The notes under the pieces: generated by a model
The model's input: only the letters and a program-made list of their open reading frames with translations
Told to the model about the DNA's origin: nothing
Database searches by the model: none
Program-made: the position numbers and the translations under genes
From: an uncultured Oscillospiraceae bacterium
GTDB lineage: Bacteria; Bacillota; Clostridia; Oscillospirales; Oscillospiraceae
Direction: 5' to 3'
Assembly: GCA_934561725.1 (NCBI GenBank)
Contig: CAKTGW010000003.1
Location: 1-13,195 of the forward strand
DNA length: 13,195 nucleotides
Part shown: positions 1 to 7,669 of the stretch, piece after piece
Layout of the letters: each line of letters begins with the position of its first letter
How positions within the stretch are numbered: position 1 is the stretch's first letter

Positions 1-1795
1 GGCTGTGATCCAGAATGCTCTTGCGCAGACGCAGATTTTTGGGGGTGACCTCCAGAAGCTCATCGTCGGCCAGGAACTCCAGACACTGCTCAAGGCTCAG
101 ATTCCGGGGCGGCACCAGCCGCAGGGCATCATCAGAGCCGGAAGCGCGCATATTGGTCAGCTGTTTTTTCTTGCAGACGTTTACAGAGATATCCTCCGCC
201 TTGGGAGAAACACCCACGACCATGCCGCCGTAGACCGGCACACCGGGGCCGATAAACAGGGCACCGCGCTCCTGCGCGTTAAACAGGCCATAGGTCACGC
301 TCTCGCCGGACTCAAAGGCCACCAGAGAGCCCGTACCGCGGCGTGTCACCTCGCCCTTATAAGGCGCATACTTTTCAAAAACGCTGGCCAGAATGCCTTC
401 GCCCTTGGTATCTGTCAAAAATTCATTGCGATAACCAAACAGGCCGCGGGAAGGCACAAGGAACTCCAGCTTCATCCGGTTGCCCACAGGCGTCATCGTG
501 AGGAATTCGCCCTTACGGGAACCCAGCTTCTCCATGACCGCGCCCATATAGTCCTGAGGCACGTCCACGACCACCCGCTCAATGGGCTCACACTTTTTGC
601 CGTCGATCTCCTGATACAGCACACGGGGAGGAGATACCTGGAACTCATAGCCTTCGCGGCGCATGGTCTCGATCAGGATGGACAGGCTCATCTCACCGCG
701 CCCGGCCACATTGAAGGAGTCCGTGGAGTTCTCTACCTCAGTCACGCGGAGAGATACATCCTTCAATGTCTCGCGGAACAGACGCTCGCGAAGCTGACGG
801 CTGGTGACAAACTTGCCCTCCCGGCCGGCAAAGGGGCTGTCGTTTACGGAGAAGGTCATTTCCAGCGTGGGAGCGGAAATTTTTACAAACTCGATAGGCT
901 CTACCGCCTCAGGTGCACAGATCGTATCTCCGATGGTCACATCCCCGATACCGCTCATGGCAATGATATTGCCGGCGCCGGCCTCAGTGACCGGCACGCG
1001 GGCCAATCCCTCAAACTGATACAGGCTCACTGCCTTGGCCTTTTTTGCCGGGGCATCCGGATTGTGATAGTTGCAGACGGCGATCTCCTGATTCTGGCGG
1101 ATCACGCCGCGCTCTATACGGCCGATGGCAATACGGCCGACAAATTCATTGTAGTCAATGGAGCTGACCAACATCTGGAAGGGCGCTTCCTCATCGCACT
1201 CCGGGCCGGGAATATATTCCAGGATCGTCTTGAACAGGGGCTCAAGATCTGTACCAGGTACATCGGGGGAATAGCTGGCTGTGCCGTCGCGTCCGGAGCA
1301 GAAGAGCATGGGGCTGTCCAGCTGCTCGTCTGTTGCGTCCAGATCCATCAGCAGCTCAAGGCACTCGTCCACGACCTCGTGGATACGCTGGTCGGGCCGG
1401 TCGATCTTATTGATGGCAACAATAACGCGGTGTCCCAGCTCCAGAGCCTTGCTGAGCACAAAGCGGGTCTGCGGCATGGGGCCTTCGGCGGCATCCACCA
1501 GCAGAATAACGCCGTTGACCATTTTCAGGATACGCTCCACCTCGCCGCCGAAATCCGCGTGACCCGGGGTATCCACAATATTGATCTTCACATCGCCGTA
1601 GCGTACAGCCGTATTTTTGGCCAGGATCGTAATACCGCGCTCCCGCTCCAGATCGTTGGAGTCCATCACGCGGTCCACGACCTCCTGATTTTCACGGTAT
1701 ACGCCGCCCTGCTTGAGCATCTCGTCAACCAACGTGGTCTTTCCGTGGTCAACGTGAGCAATAATAGCAATATTTCTGAGCTTATCGTTGGTCAT
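1..1795 (-). CDS. typA: TypA/BipA translational GTPase, 3' end cut by the window edge
   Basis: The minus-strand frame starts at ATG 1795 and stays open to base 1, giving 598 codons without a stop. TypA/BipA is a ribosome-binding GTPase of the EF-G superfamily that helps 50S assembly and growth under stress. The G motifs are visible: AHVDHGKT (residues 13-20), RGITI (53-57), DTPGH (75-79), NKID (129-132) and SGRDG (167-171). The protein continues through the beta-barrel and EF-G-like domains to the C-terminal segment VTPKNLRLRKSILDHS. Family members are about 605-615 residues, so probably only 10-15 are missing. The start is supported by AGAGGAAG at 1803-1810, 7 nt upstream, and by a promoter at 1896-1924 that leaves a leader of roughly 95 nt. 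The gene is monocistronic at its 5' side and diverges from the plus-strand RNA transcript. Identity is very secure. Confidence 0.97.
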   Translation of the reverse strand, partial: MTNDKLRNIAIIAHVDHGKTTLVDEMLKQGGVYRENQEVVDRVMDSNDLERERGITILAKNTAVRYGDVKINIVDTPGHADFGGEVERILKMVNGVILLVDAAEGPMPQTRFVLSKALELGHRVIVAINKIDRPDQRIHEVVDECLELLMDLDATDEQLDSPMLFCSGRDGTASYSPDVPGTDLEPLFKTILEYIPGPECDEEAPFQMLVSSIDYNEFVGRIAIGRIERGVIRQNQEIAVCNYHNPDAPAKKAKAVSLYQFEGLARVPVTEAGAGNIIAMSGIGDVTIGDTICAPEAVEPIEFVKISAPTLEMTFSVNDSPFAGREGKFVTSRQLRERLFRETLKDVSLRVTEVENSTDSFNVAGRGEMSLSILIETMRREGYEFQVSPPRVLYQEIDGKKCEPIERVVVDVPQDYMGAVMEKLGSRKGEFLTMTPVGNRMKLEFLVPSRGLFGYRNEFLTDTKGEGILASVFEKYAPYKGEVTRRGTGSLVAFESGESVTYGLFNAQERGALFIGPGVPVYGGMVVGVSPKAEDISVNVCKKKQLTNMRASGSDDALRLVPPRNLSLEQCLEFLADDELLEVTPKNLRLRKSILDHS

Positions 1796-1895
1796 ATGCA
1801 ATCTTCCTCTCTGTATGACAACACCGCCCTTCCGGCCATTCCGCCCGGTCCTGCGGTACAAAAAATGCAGTGAAATCCATTTATCACAAAAATTT

Positions 1896-1924
1896 ATTAT
1901 AACCGCAAAGCATTGAAATAGCAA
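1896..1924 (-). promoter_or_regulatory. typA promoter (sigma-A type)
   Basis: On the minus strand, a -35 box TTGCTA (1919-1924) is followed by a 17-bp spacer and a perfect -10 box TATAAT (1896-1901). Transcription would start near 1889 and run into typA. It lies inside a non-coding stretch and is divergent from the promoter at 2030-2058. Confidence 0.8.
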
Positions 1925-2029
1925 GAAAAATGTTCTCTTTCAGGGTGTTTTGTACGGTATATTTTTGACCTGTCTGTTTTCTCTTCAAAATCCACAAAAT
2001 AAAGAGAAATTGATTTGGCATTCCGCCAG

Positions 2030-2058
2030 TTGACATTTCCCGCTGTGCCTGTTATATT
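2030..2058 (+). promoter_or_regulatory. Strong plus-strand promoter driving a non-coding transcript
   Basis: TTGACA (2030-2035) is a perfect -35 box. After exactly 17 bp comes TATATT (2053-2058), a 5/6 match to the -10 consensus. Transcription should start near 2065. No protein gene lies downstream on this strand before the terminator at 2365-2399, so the promoter seems dedicated to a short RNA of about 335 nt. Confidence 0.8.
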
Positions 2059-2064
2059 ATAGGT

Positions 2065-2399
2065 GAAAAGAGACAAAATAAGAAATATAAAAGTCGATTT
2101 TCCAGTGTATAGTACACAATTTATTGAAAGGATGTGAGTCCAGTGTACTGCGCATAAGCAGGCACGCAGGGTTGCAAGGCACTGTGATGCCAACCGAATT
2201 TGAAATACGCGCGTTCCTCCGGAGCGAGGATTTAAGGTTCTGGATCAGAAAATACTGCCGGGCATATCTGCCCTTTAAACTTTTATTTTACATATAAAAC
2301 CACAGGCAGCATAAATTATCGGATTTCCCCCTTATATAAAAACGCGAGTCATAAATAAATCGTGCAAGGCCGCTTCAGGTGAAGCGGCCTTGTTTTTTT
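2065..2399 (+). ncRNA. Candidate stand-alone structured non-coding RNA
   Basis: This stretch is bounded by a consensus promoter and a perfect intrinsic terminator on the same strand and contains no credible protein frame. Its middle part is dense in possible helices. GTCCAG (2138-2143) can pair with CTGGAT (2240-2245) and would close a multi-branched domain. Inside it lie CTGCG/CGCAG (2148-2152 with 2165-2169), GGTT/AACC (2170-2173 with 2192-2195) continuing into GGCA/TGCC (2178-2181 with 2188-2191), and TCCTC/GAGGA (2215-2219 with 2226-2230). Outside it lie GGGCA/TGCCC (2260-2264 with 2269-2273), enclosed by CTGCC/GGCAG (2255-2259 with 2305-2309). The rest, 2281-2364, is AT-rich and looks unstructured. 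It does not look like tmRNA, SRP RNA, RNase P RNA or 6S RNA. The layout loosely recalls the raiA-motif RNAs of Firmicutes, but I cannot verify that from memory. The RNA could end early, after the hairpin at 2260-2273, which is followed by a T-rich run. Confidence 0.55.
2365..2399 (+). terminator. Intrinsic terminator of the plus-strand RNA
   Basis: A 12-bp perfect stem (CAAGGCCGCTTC 2365-2376 with GAAGCGGCCTTG 2381-2392) has a 4-nt loop AGGT and is followed directly by seven T (2393-2399). On the opposite strand the hairpin is followed by CACGATTT rather than a T run, so it acts mainly for plus-strand transcripts. Confidence 0.92.
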
Positions 2400-2410
2400 G
2401 TCAATAATGC

Positions 2411-2449
2411 AGCAGCGCCGCCAAAGGACAGGCGGCGCTGCTTGTTTTT
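2411..2449 (+). terminator. Second terminator-like hairpin, overlapping the asnS stop
   Basis: A 12-bp perfect stem (AGCAGCGCCGCC 2411-2422 with GGCGGCGCTGCT 2431-2442) has an 8-nt loop and is followed on the plus strand by TGTTTTT (2443-2449). Those last bases also form the TAA stop of asnS, read on the minus strand. In the asnS direction the stem is followed by GCATTATTG, a poor U tract. It therefore works best as a back-up terminator for the plus-strand RNA, although it may also define the asnS mRNA 3' end by structure alone. Confidence 0.75.
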
Positions 2450-3842
2450 AGAAATCTGCGTTGCCCACTGTACGGGGATGCAGCTCAACATCGCGGATAT
2501 TGTTTACTCCGGTAAGATACATGACCATGCGCTCAAAGCCCAGTCCAAAGCCTGCGTGGCGGCAGCTGCCATAACGCCGCAGATCCAAATACCACCAGTA
2601 ATCCTCTTCGCGCAGTCCCAGCTCTGCCATACGCGCGGTCAGCAGATCCAGACGCTCTTCGCGCTGAGAGCCGCCGATGATCTCGCCAATACCAGGAACC
2701 AGGCAGTCTGCCGCAGCCACGGTCTTGCCGTCATCGTTCATGCGCATATAGAAAGCCTTGATCTCCTTCGGATAATCCGTAACGAACAGCGGCTTCTTGA
2801 AGATCTGCTCGGTGAGGAAACGCTCGTGCTCCGTCTGCAGATCCATGCCCCACTCCACAGGGTAATCAAAGCTCTGGCCGGACTTTTTCAGCAGCTCGAC
2901 CGCTTCGGTATAGGTGATCCGGCCGAAATCGTTGGAGACCACGTTGTGCAGCCGCTCCAGCAGTCCCTTGTCCACAAAGGCATTAAAGAATTCCATTTCC
3001 TGGGGGCAGCGCTCCAGCACGGTGTTGATGATATACTTGACCATGCTCTCCATGCACTCCAGATCGTCATCCAGATCGGTAAAGGCCATCTCCGGCTCGA
3101 TCATCCAGAACTCCGCGGCGTGACGGGCCGTATTGGAATTCTCTGCTCTGAAGGTGGGGCCGAAGGTATAGACATCGCCAAACGCCATGGCAAAGTTTTC
3201 TGCATTCAGCTGTCCGGAAACAGTCAGATTCGTAGGCTTTCCGAAAAAGTCCTGACTATAATCCACTGTGCCGTCCTCCTTGCGGGGAGGATTTGCCGGA
3301 TCGATCGTGGTCACCCGGAACATTTCGCCGGCGCCCTCACAGTCGCTGCCGGTGATGATGGGCGTGTGGACATAGACAAAGCCCCGTCCCTGGAAAAATT
3401 CATGCACGGCCTGCGCAGCTACGCTGCGCACCCGGAATACCGCAGAAAACAGATTGGTTCGCGCCCGCAGATGGGCAATAGAGCGCAGGAACTCCACGCT
3501 GTGCCGCTTTTTCTGCAGAGGATAGTCCGGTGTAGACGTGCCTTCCACGGCAATCTCAGAGGCCTTCAGTTCAAAGGGCTGCTTTGCGCCGGGTGTGAGC
3601 ACAAGCTGTCCGTGCGCGATCAGCGCCGCACCTACGTTGAGCTTGGCGATCTCATCGTAATTACCCAGCTTTTCCCGCTCAAAGACTACCTGCAGGCCTT
3701 TAAATGCAGATCCGTCGTTGAGCTCGACAAAGCCAAAATTCTTCATATCCCGGACGGTCCGCACCCAGCCGCACACGGTGAGCTCCGCCCCGGAAAATTT
3801 TTCTGCATCAGCATACAGCTGTGCAATTTTTGTACGTTGCAT
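2448..3842 (-). CDS. asnS: Asparaginyl-tRNA synthetase
   Basis: This class IIb aminoacyl-tRNA synthetase charges tRNA-Asn with asparagine in the cytoplasm. The protein is 464 residues, the usual AsnRS length. An N-terminal OB-fold anticodon-binding domain covers roughly residues 18-105 ([22 protein letters not shown] at its start, residues 23-44). The catalytic domain follows, with motif 2 around PTFRAE (229-234) and motif 3 [10 protein letters not shown] (433-442). The C-terminus [10 protein letters not shown] matches the usual AsnRS ending. The frame is open upstream to 3914. ATG 3842 is chosen because it begins MQRTKI, has GAGGG at 3850-3854 with 7-nt spacing, and lies downstream of the promoter at 3886-3914, which overlaps the longer start. 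The upstream gene ends 108 nt before it on the same strand, and no clear terminator separates them, so read-through is possible. Identity is very secure. Confidence 0.97.
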   Translation of the reverse strand: MQRTKIAQLYADAEKFSGAELTVCGWVRTVRDMKNFGFVELNDGSAFKGLQVVFEREKLGNYDEIAKLNVGAALIAHGQLVLTPGAKQPFELKASEIAVEGTSTPDYPLQKKRHSVEFLRSIAHLRARTNLFSAVFRVRSVAAQAVHEFFQGRGFVYVHTPIITGSDCEGAGEMFRVTTIDPANPPRKEDGTVDYSQDFFGKPTNLTVSGQLNAENFAMAFGDVYTFGPTFRAENSNTARHAAEFWMIEPEMAFTDLDDDLECMESMVKYIINTVLERCPQEMEFFNAFVDKGLLERLHNVVSNDFGRITYTEAVELLKKSGQSFDYPVEWGMDLQTEHERFLTEQIFKKPLFVTDYPKEIKAFYMRMNDDGKTVAAADCLVPGIGEIIGGSQREERLDLLTARMAELGLREEDYWWYLDLRRYGSCRHAGFGLGFERMVMYLTGVNNIRDVELHPRTVGNADF

Positions 3843-3849
3843 GTAAAAT

Positions 3850-3854
3850 CCCTC
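3850..3854 (-). promoter_or_regulatory. Shine-Dalgarno site that fixes the asnS start
   Basis: GAGGG on the minus strand lies 7 nt before ATG 3842. It supports this start over the in-frame ATG at 3914, which falls inside the promoter -35 box. Confidence 0.8.
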
Positions 3855-3885
3855 AAATCGGTCAAATTTACAGAATATCTTAACT

Positions 3886-3914
3886 ATTATACGTATTTTG
3901 CATCTGTATTGCAA
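3886..3914 (-). promoter_or_regulatory. asnS promoter (sigma-A type)
   Basis: On the minus strand, TTGCAA (3909-3914) is followed by a 17-bp spacer and a perfect TATAAT (3886-3891). Start of transcription would be near 3879, giving a leader of about 37 nt. I see no T-box or other tRNA-sensing leader, and the leader is too short for one. Confidence 0.85.
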
Positions 3915-3950
3915 GGGCTCCGGGAAAAATTCCTGTGCATTCCCCTGGGT

Positions 3951-4973
3951 TCAGCATTGGATCGCCCACAAATCGCGGCATTTGAAATACACCTCGCAGG
4001 GTCTGTCCGGATCTGCTGTCCCGCTGCACGCACCGGTCAGCTTATAGCGGGTACTGACGTTATTGATATTGCATGGAAGGATCATAGGCGCCTCGCCCAC
4101 CGGCCTGCCATTCTGGGTCACAACGGCCGTGATCGTCCCATCGATCCGCGCCCTCACCTGATCATAGATCCTGACCTCCGGGCTGATCACCGAGGCCTCC
4201 ACCAGAACAGCGCCGTTATCGATCACATGAACTTCTTTTCTGGGAAAAGAAAGCCTGTCAAACAGCTTTTCCGGCTCCGAGTCATCCACCAGCAGGCTTT
4301 TTACGCGCTCCGCAGCATCGCGCCAGAGCTGTTTTTCATGCATCAGCTGTGTATGCTTTGTATGTCTCTCCCCATTCTGCCTTTGCAGCTCCGCAGACGG
4401 GCCTGCAAGTCCGCCCACGAGCGCCCAGTTTTTCTCCTGCTCTGTCTGGCTGTTTTTGCCCGACAGCAGCTTTTCCAGCCGGGCAGAATAATAATCCAGC
4501 ATATCCTGTGTCACTTTTATGGTCTTGTTGCGGCCATGAAAAGGCAGCAGCTTCTCCAGCCGCTTGGCATTTGTATATTTCTCCTCCAGCCGGTCCTGCT
4601 CTGCGGCCCGGCGTGCATCTGTTTTTCCGGTACAATAAGCCGCCAGGATCCGGTCTTTCGGGATCATCCATTGATTCTGTTCTGCAATTGCTCTGGCCTG
4701 CGCAGCCGCCTCGGCCGACATCTGAGTCTCCAGCTCCAATCCTGCAGCCCGACATGCCCGATAAAAGCCTTCCGCCTCCGGGTGCGGGTGTCTCACCGCA
4801 TAAGCATTCTGCTTTTTTCTTTTTGTCCCCTTATTGCCTCTCCTGCGCACCACAAGAACTGCAAGAAATACGGCAAACGCCCCTCCGCCGGACAGCATCA
4901 GCAAAACGGAGTTGCAGGCGATCCCTATAAGTCCCAGCGCAAGAAGCCCTAAAAGGACAACGCCAACCCACAT
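3951..4973 (-). CDS. Unrecognised membrane-anchored protein with helical middle and beta C-terminus
   Basis: I do not recognise this 340-residue protein. Two hydrophobic segments occupy residues 2-19 and 23-42. The second is followed by a basic stretch (RRRGNKGTKRKKQ, 43-55), which predicts a hairpin anchor with both ends in the cytoplasm. Residues about 80-245 are rich in Ala, Glu, Gln, Lys and Leu and look alpha-helical, possibly coiled coil (for example DRLEEKYTNAKRLEKLL, 127-143). Residues about 247-340 look like a beta domain, with several cysteines near the end (C301, C316, C326, C332, C340). The start at 4973 has AAGGAAG (4978-4984) just upstream. A possible promoter is TTGCGT (5048-5053), a 17-bp spacer and TAGAAT (5025-5030). 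It follows the copA terminator and precedes asnS, so it is probably its own transcript. Codon use and GC resemble the neighbours. The ORF is real in my judgement, but the function is unknown. Confidence 0.8.
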   Translation of the reverse strand: MWVGVVLLGLLALGLIGIACNSVLLMLSGGGAFAVFLAVLVVRRRGNKGTKRKKQNAYAVRHPHPEAEGFYRACRAAGLELETQMSAEAAAQARAIAEQNQWMIPKDRILAAYCTGKTDARRAAEQDRLEEKYTNAKRLEKLLPFHGRNKTIKVTQDMLDYYSARLEKLLSGKNSQTEQEKNWALVGGLAGPSAELQRQNGERHTKHTQLMHEKQLWRDAAERVKSLLVDDSEPEKLFDRLSFPRKEVHVIDNGAVLVEASVISPEVRIYDQVRARIDGTITAVVTQNGRPVGEAPMILPCNINNVSTRYKLTGACSGTADPDRPCEVYFKCRDLWAIQC

Positions 4974-5024
4974 TTTACTTCCTTCTTTCCGGCAAGAAAC
5001 TTGATCAATACTCCATATGTTGCC

Positions 5025-5053
5025 ATTCTATCGCACAATTCCGCAAAACGCAA
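5025..5053 (-). promoter_or_regulatory. Possible promoter of the unknown membrane-protein gene
   Basis: TTGCGT (5048-5053), a 17-bp spacer and TAGAAT (5025-5030) on the minus strand. The -35 box matches only three consensus bases, so this is tentative. It lies just downstream of the copA terminator. Confidence 0.45.
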
Positions 5054-5069
5054 GGCACAGAGCCCCCGC

Positions 5070-5111
5070 ATATAACAGAAAGCGCTCTCCGTCTGACAGG
5101 CAGAGAGCGCC
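5070..5111 (-). terminator. Intrinsic terminator after copA
   Basis: On the minus strand, GCGCTCTC (5103-5110) pairs perfectly with GAGAGCGC (5082-5089). The loop (5090-5102) can extend the stem by four more pairs. It is followed by TTTCTGTTAT (5080 downwards), a moderately T-rich tail. It lies just after the copA stop and closes the csoR-copA operon. Confidence 0.8.
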
Positions 5112-5121
5112 GTGATTTCCG

Positions 5122-5331
5122 TTATTCCACTGAAATGACCTTGTAATCCTGTGCCTCCACAGCCTGCTTCAGTGTCTCCGCAGACACCTCTGCGCTCAGG
5201 GTAACAACTGCCGTTCCCGCGCTGTGGCTGACCTCTGCGGAGGCCACCTGGGGCAGCGCCTCCAGAGCTTTTTTCACTCTGGCCTCGCAGTGTCCGCACA
5301 TCATTCCTTCAATTTTCATCGTCTTAACCAT
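5122..5331 (-). CDS. CopZ-like copper chaperone, probable internal in-frame translation start within copA
   Basis: The last 69 codons of copA form a complete HMA domain that begins [15 protein letters not shown]. Copper chaperones of the CopZ/Atx1 family bind Cu(I) through the two cysteines of such a CxxC motif (C12 and C15 here) and pass it to CopA. The length and start match free CopZ proteins (about 68-70 residues). ATG 5331 is preceded by AAAGGAG at 5341-5347 with 9-nt spacing, a near-perfect ribosome-binding site lying inside the copA frame. Two products are therefore plausible: full-length CopA with a tethered chaperone, and free CopZ from the same mRNA. The alternative is that the SD is a relic of a recent copA-copZ fusion and is no longer used. 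The domain identity is secure. Independent translation is inferred. Confidence 0.5.
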   Translation of the reverse strand: MVKTMKIEGMMCGHCEARVKKALEALPQVASAEVSHSAGTAVVTLSAEVSAETLKQAVEAQDYKVISVE

Positions 5332-7629
5332 TGTTTTCTGCTCCTTTGTATGAATCTTTTTATCATGTCCGGCATCGTGAATGCGCAGCAGATTCAGCCG
5401 CAGCGCATTGGTCACAACACAGAAGCTTGAGAGGCTCATAGCCGCAGCACCGAACATGGGGTTCAGCGTCAGACCAAGAGGGATAAACACGCCGGCCGCC
5501 AGCGGGATGCCAATGCTGTTGTAGAAAAATGCCCAGAACAGGTTCTGATGGATATTGCGCAGCGTCGCCCGGCTGAGCCGGATTGCGGCGGAAACATCTG
5601 TGAGCTTGCTGTGCATGAGCACCACGTCAGCCGCATCAATAGCCACATCGGTTCCCGCGCCGATGGCAATACCGATATCCGCCCGGGTCAGGGCTGGGGC
5701 ATCATTGATCCCGTCGCCCACCATGGCCACACGTCCCTGCGATTTCAGGCGGCGGATCACGCTCTCCTTGCCATCGGGCCGCACGCCGGCGATCACCTCA
5801 TCCACGCCGGCCTGACGGCCAATGGCCCGCGCCGTACGTTCATTGTCACCGGTGAGCATAACGACCCGTATGCCCATATTCCGCAGCTCACGGATCGCCT
5901 GAGGCGAATCCTCCTTCATCACGTCGGCTACGGCGATCACACCCATCAGGCGGCCGTTCCGCGCAAAGAACAGCGGTGTCTTGCCTGCCTCGGCCAGGGT
6001 CTGTATCTTTGTCTGAAGCTCCGGCGGCACATCAGCCGCCGTGCTGATAAAGCTCAGGTTTCCGCCGCTGAGCTTGTCCCCGTTCAGCGAGGCCGTCAGC
6101 CCATTGCCCGGCAGAATACGGAAATCCTCTACCTCTTCCGCTGTGAGGGCCAGCTCCTCCGCCCGGTTGCGTACAGCCCGGGCCAGAGGATGTTCACTCT
6201 TCTGCTCCAGCGATGCCGCCATGCGCAGCAGCTCCTGCTCCGTTACGCCGTCCGCGGGCAGTACATCGGTCACTCTGGGCTCGCCGCAGGTGATCGTACC
6301 TGTCTTATCCAACGCGACAGTGCTGATCTTTCCCGCCTCTTCCAACGCGGCAGCCGTCTTGAACAGGATACCGTTCTTGGCGCCCATTCCGTTGCCGACC
6401 ATAATGGCCACCGGCGTGGCCAGGCCCAGGGCACAGGGACAGCTGATGACCAGAACCGAAATGCCGCGCGCCAGTGCAAAGCCCAGCGAGTGTCCCAGGA
6501 TCAGCCAGACTGCGGTCGTGATCACCGCGATCGTAATAACGGCCGGCACAAACACGCCGGAGACCCGGTCGGCTACCTTGGCGATCGGCGCCTTGGTCGC
6601 CGCCGCATCGGAGACCATCTGAATGATCTGCGACAGGGTGGTGTCCTCGCCCACCCGCGTGGCCTCACACTGGATATAACCGGACTGATTCAGCGTGGCC
6701 GCCGAAACACTGTCTCCCGGAGCCTTATCCACCGGAATGCTCTCTCCGGTCAGGGCCGACTCATTTACCGCACTGCTGCCGGACAGCACAACGCCGTCCA
6801 CCGGGATGTTCTCGCCGGGGCGGACGACAAAAACATCGCCCTTTTTCACCTGCTCTATATTTACGGCGACCTCTGCGCCGTCCCGCAAAAGCGTAGCCGT
6901 TTTCGGTGCAAGCTTCATCAGACCCTTCAGCGCATCTGTTGTGCGCCCCTTACTGCGGGCCTCCAGCATTTTGCCCACAGTGATCAGAGCCAGGATCATT
7001 GCCGCCGATTCAAAATAAAATTCATGCATCAGCGACATGACCGCCGCGCCATCGCCCCGGAGCTGCGCATCCGTCATGGCAAAAAGCGCATAGGTGCTGT
7101 ACACAAAGGCCGCACTGCTGCCCAGCGCCACCAGCGTATCCATATTCGGTGCCCGGTGGATCAGTCCCTTGAAGCCGCTGACAAAGAACTTCTGGTTGAT
7201 GACCATGACCGCAACCGTCAGCAGCAGTTGGATCAATCCCATTGCAATATGGTTGCCGTCAAACCACGCCGGCAGCGGCCATCCCCACATCATGTGTCCC
7301 ATGGAAAAATACATGAGCACCAGCAGGAATCCCACGGACCAGATCAGCCGCCGCTTCAGCACCGGCGTCTCCCGGTCAGCCAGAGCATCCTCCTGTGGTG
7401 CGGCTGCCGCGCCTGTATTTCCTGCCGCTTTGCTCTTCAGGCTGGCGCCATAGCCGGCGTTTTCCACCGCGGCGATAATGCTGGCCGCATCTGCCGTCCC
7501 CTCCACACCCATGGAGTTGGTCAGCAGGCTCACCGAACAGGCCGTTACCCCCGGCACCTTGCTCACGGCCTTTTCTACGCGGGCAGAGCAGGCCGCACAG
7601 CTCATCCCGGTCACATTATATTGTTCCAT
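5122..7629 (-). CDS. copA: Cu(I)-exporting P1B-type ATPase with C-terminal CopZ-like domain
   Basis: This integral membrane pump (835 residues) uses ATP to export Cu(I). An N-terminal HMA metal-binding domain carries GMSCAAC (residues 8-14, ligands C11 and C14). Membrane helices follow from about residue 93. Other landmarks are the actuator TGES (294-297), the ion-site CPC (397-399), the phosphorylation site DKTGT (441-445), the HP motif (480-481), TGDN (593-596), GDGIND (638-643), and the last-helix motifs YN (703-704) and MSLSS (731-735). Together these mark the copper (P1B-1) subgroup. After the last helix a linker leads to a second HMA domain (767-835) with MMCGHC (776-781). Usual CopA proteins end near the last helix, so the C-terminal domain is an extra, CopZ-like module with its own SD. 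The start at 7629 has AAGGAGG (7635-7641) 5 nt upstream. It lies 40 nt after csoR in the same operon. Confidence 0.96.
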   Translation of the reverse strand: MEQYNVTGMSCAACSARVEKAVSKVPGVTACSVSLLTNSMGVEGTADAASIIAAVENAGYGASLKSKAAGNTGAAAAPQEDALADRETPVLKRRLIWSVGFLLVLMYFSMGHMMWGWPLPAWFDGNHIAMGLIQLLLTVAVMVINQKFFVSGFKGLIHRAPNMDTLVALGSSAAFVYSTYALFAMTDAQLRGDGAAVMSLMHEFYFESAAMILALITVGKMLEARSKGRTTDALKGLMKLAPKTATLLRDGAEVAVNIEQVKKGDVFVVRPGENIPVDGVVLSGSSAVNESALTGESIPVDKAPGDSVSAATLNQSGYIQCEATRVGEDTTLSQIIQMVSDAAATKAPIAKVADRVSGVFVPAVITIAVITTAVWLILGHSLGFALARGISVLVISCPCALGLATPVAIMVGNGMGAKNGILFKTAAALEEAGKISTVALDKTGTITCGEPRVTDVLPADGVTEQELLRMAASLEQKSEHPLARAVRNRAEELALTAEEVEDFRILPGNGLTASLNGDKLSGGNLSFISTAADVPPELQTKIQTLAEAGKTPLFFARNGRLMGVIAVADVMKEDSPQAIRELRNMGIRVVMLTGDNERTARAIGRQAGVDEVIAGVRPDGKESVIRRLKSQGRVAMVGDGINDAPALTRADIGIAIGAGTDVAIDAADVVLMHSKLTDVSAAIRLSRATLRNIHQNLFWAFFYNSIGIPLAAGVFIPLGLTLNPMFGAAAMSLSSFCVVTNALRLNLLRIHDAGHDKKIHTKEQKTMVKTMKIEGMMCGHCEARVKKALEALPQVASAEVSHSAGTAVVTLSAEVSAETLKQAVEAQDYKVISVE
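5341..5347 (-). promoter_or_regulatory. Internal Shine-Dalgarno site inside copA, before the CopZ-like domain
   Basis: AAAGGAG on the minus strand, 9 nt before the in-frame ATG at 5331. It encodes part of the linker KEQKT of CopA. Its strength and spacing equal those of the genuine gene starts in this window. Confidence 0.65.
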
Positions 7630-7669
7630 TGTTTCCTCCTTGCCTGCCGCACCCGCGGCGAAACGCGCG

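Noticed and set aside
5..1873. Plus-strand open frame of 622 codons
   Set aside because: It is antisense to typA, whose minus-strand product carries every GTPase motif. The plus-strand translation is rich in His, Gln and Leu without recognisable domains, as expected for a shadow frame in GC-rich DNA.
1933..2008. Inverted repeat TTCTCTTT (1933-1940) and AAAGAGAA (2001-2008) between the two divergent promoters
   Set aside because: It is only 8 bp, A/T-rich and 60 bp apart, which is expected by chance in such DNA.
2134..2157. Tiny plus-strand frame (GTG start, seven codons) within the RNA
   Set aside because: The purine-rich stretch is too close to the GTG for a normal ribosome-binding site, and the bases are better explained by RNA pairing.
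1897..2193. Minus-strand frame of 98 codons in the typA-asnS gap
   Set aside because: It runs over the typA promoter and is antisense to the structured RNA core. It has no ribosome-binding site and no sign of coding bias.
2065..2399. tmRNA, 6S RNA, SRP RNA or RNase P RNA as the identity of the structured RNA
   Set aside because: No tag-peptide frame with tRNA-like ends, no long rod closing the 5' and 3' ends, no SRP apical loop and no RNase P core motifs are visible.
3886..3914. Upstream asnS start at 3914 giving a 24-residue N-terminal extension
   Set aside because: The start would lie in the -35 box of the asnS promoter, upstream of the transcription start. The extension has no AsnRS features.
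2379..4952. Plus-strand open frame of 857 codons spanning asnS and the next gene
   Set aside because: It starts inside the terminator hairpin and runs antisense through asnS and the membrane-protein gene. Its composition is typical of a mirror frame, and no start signal or domain is seen.
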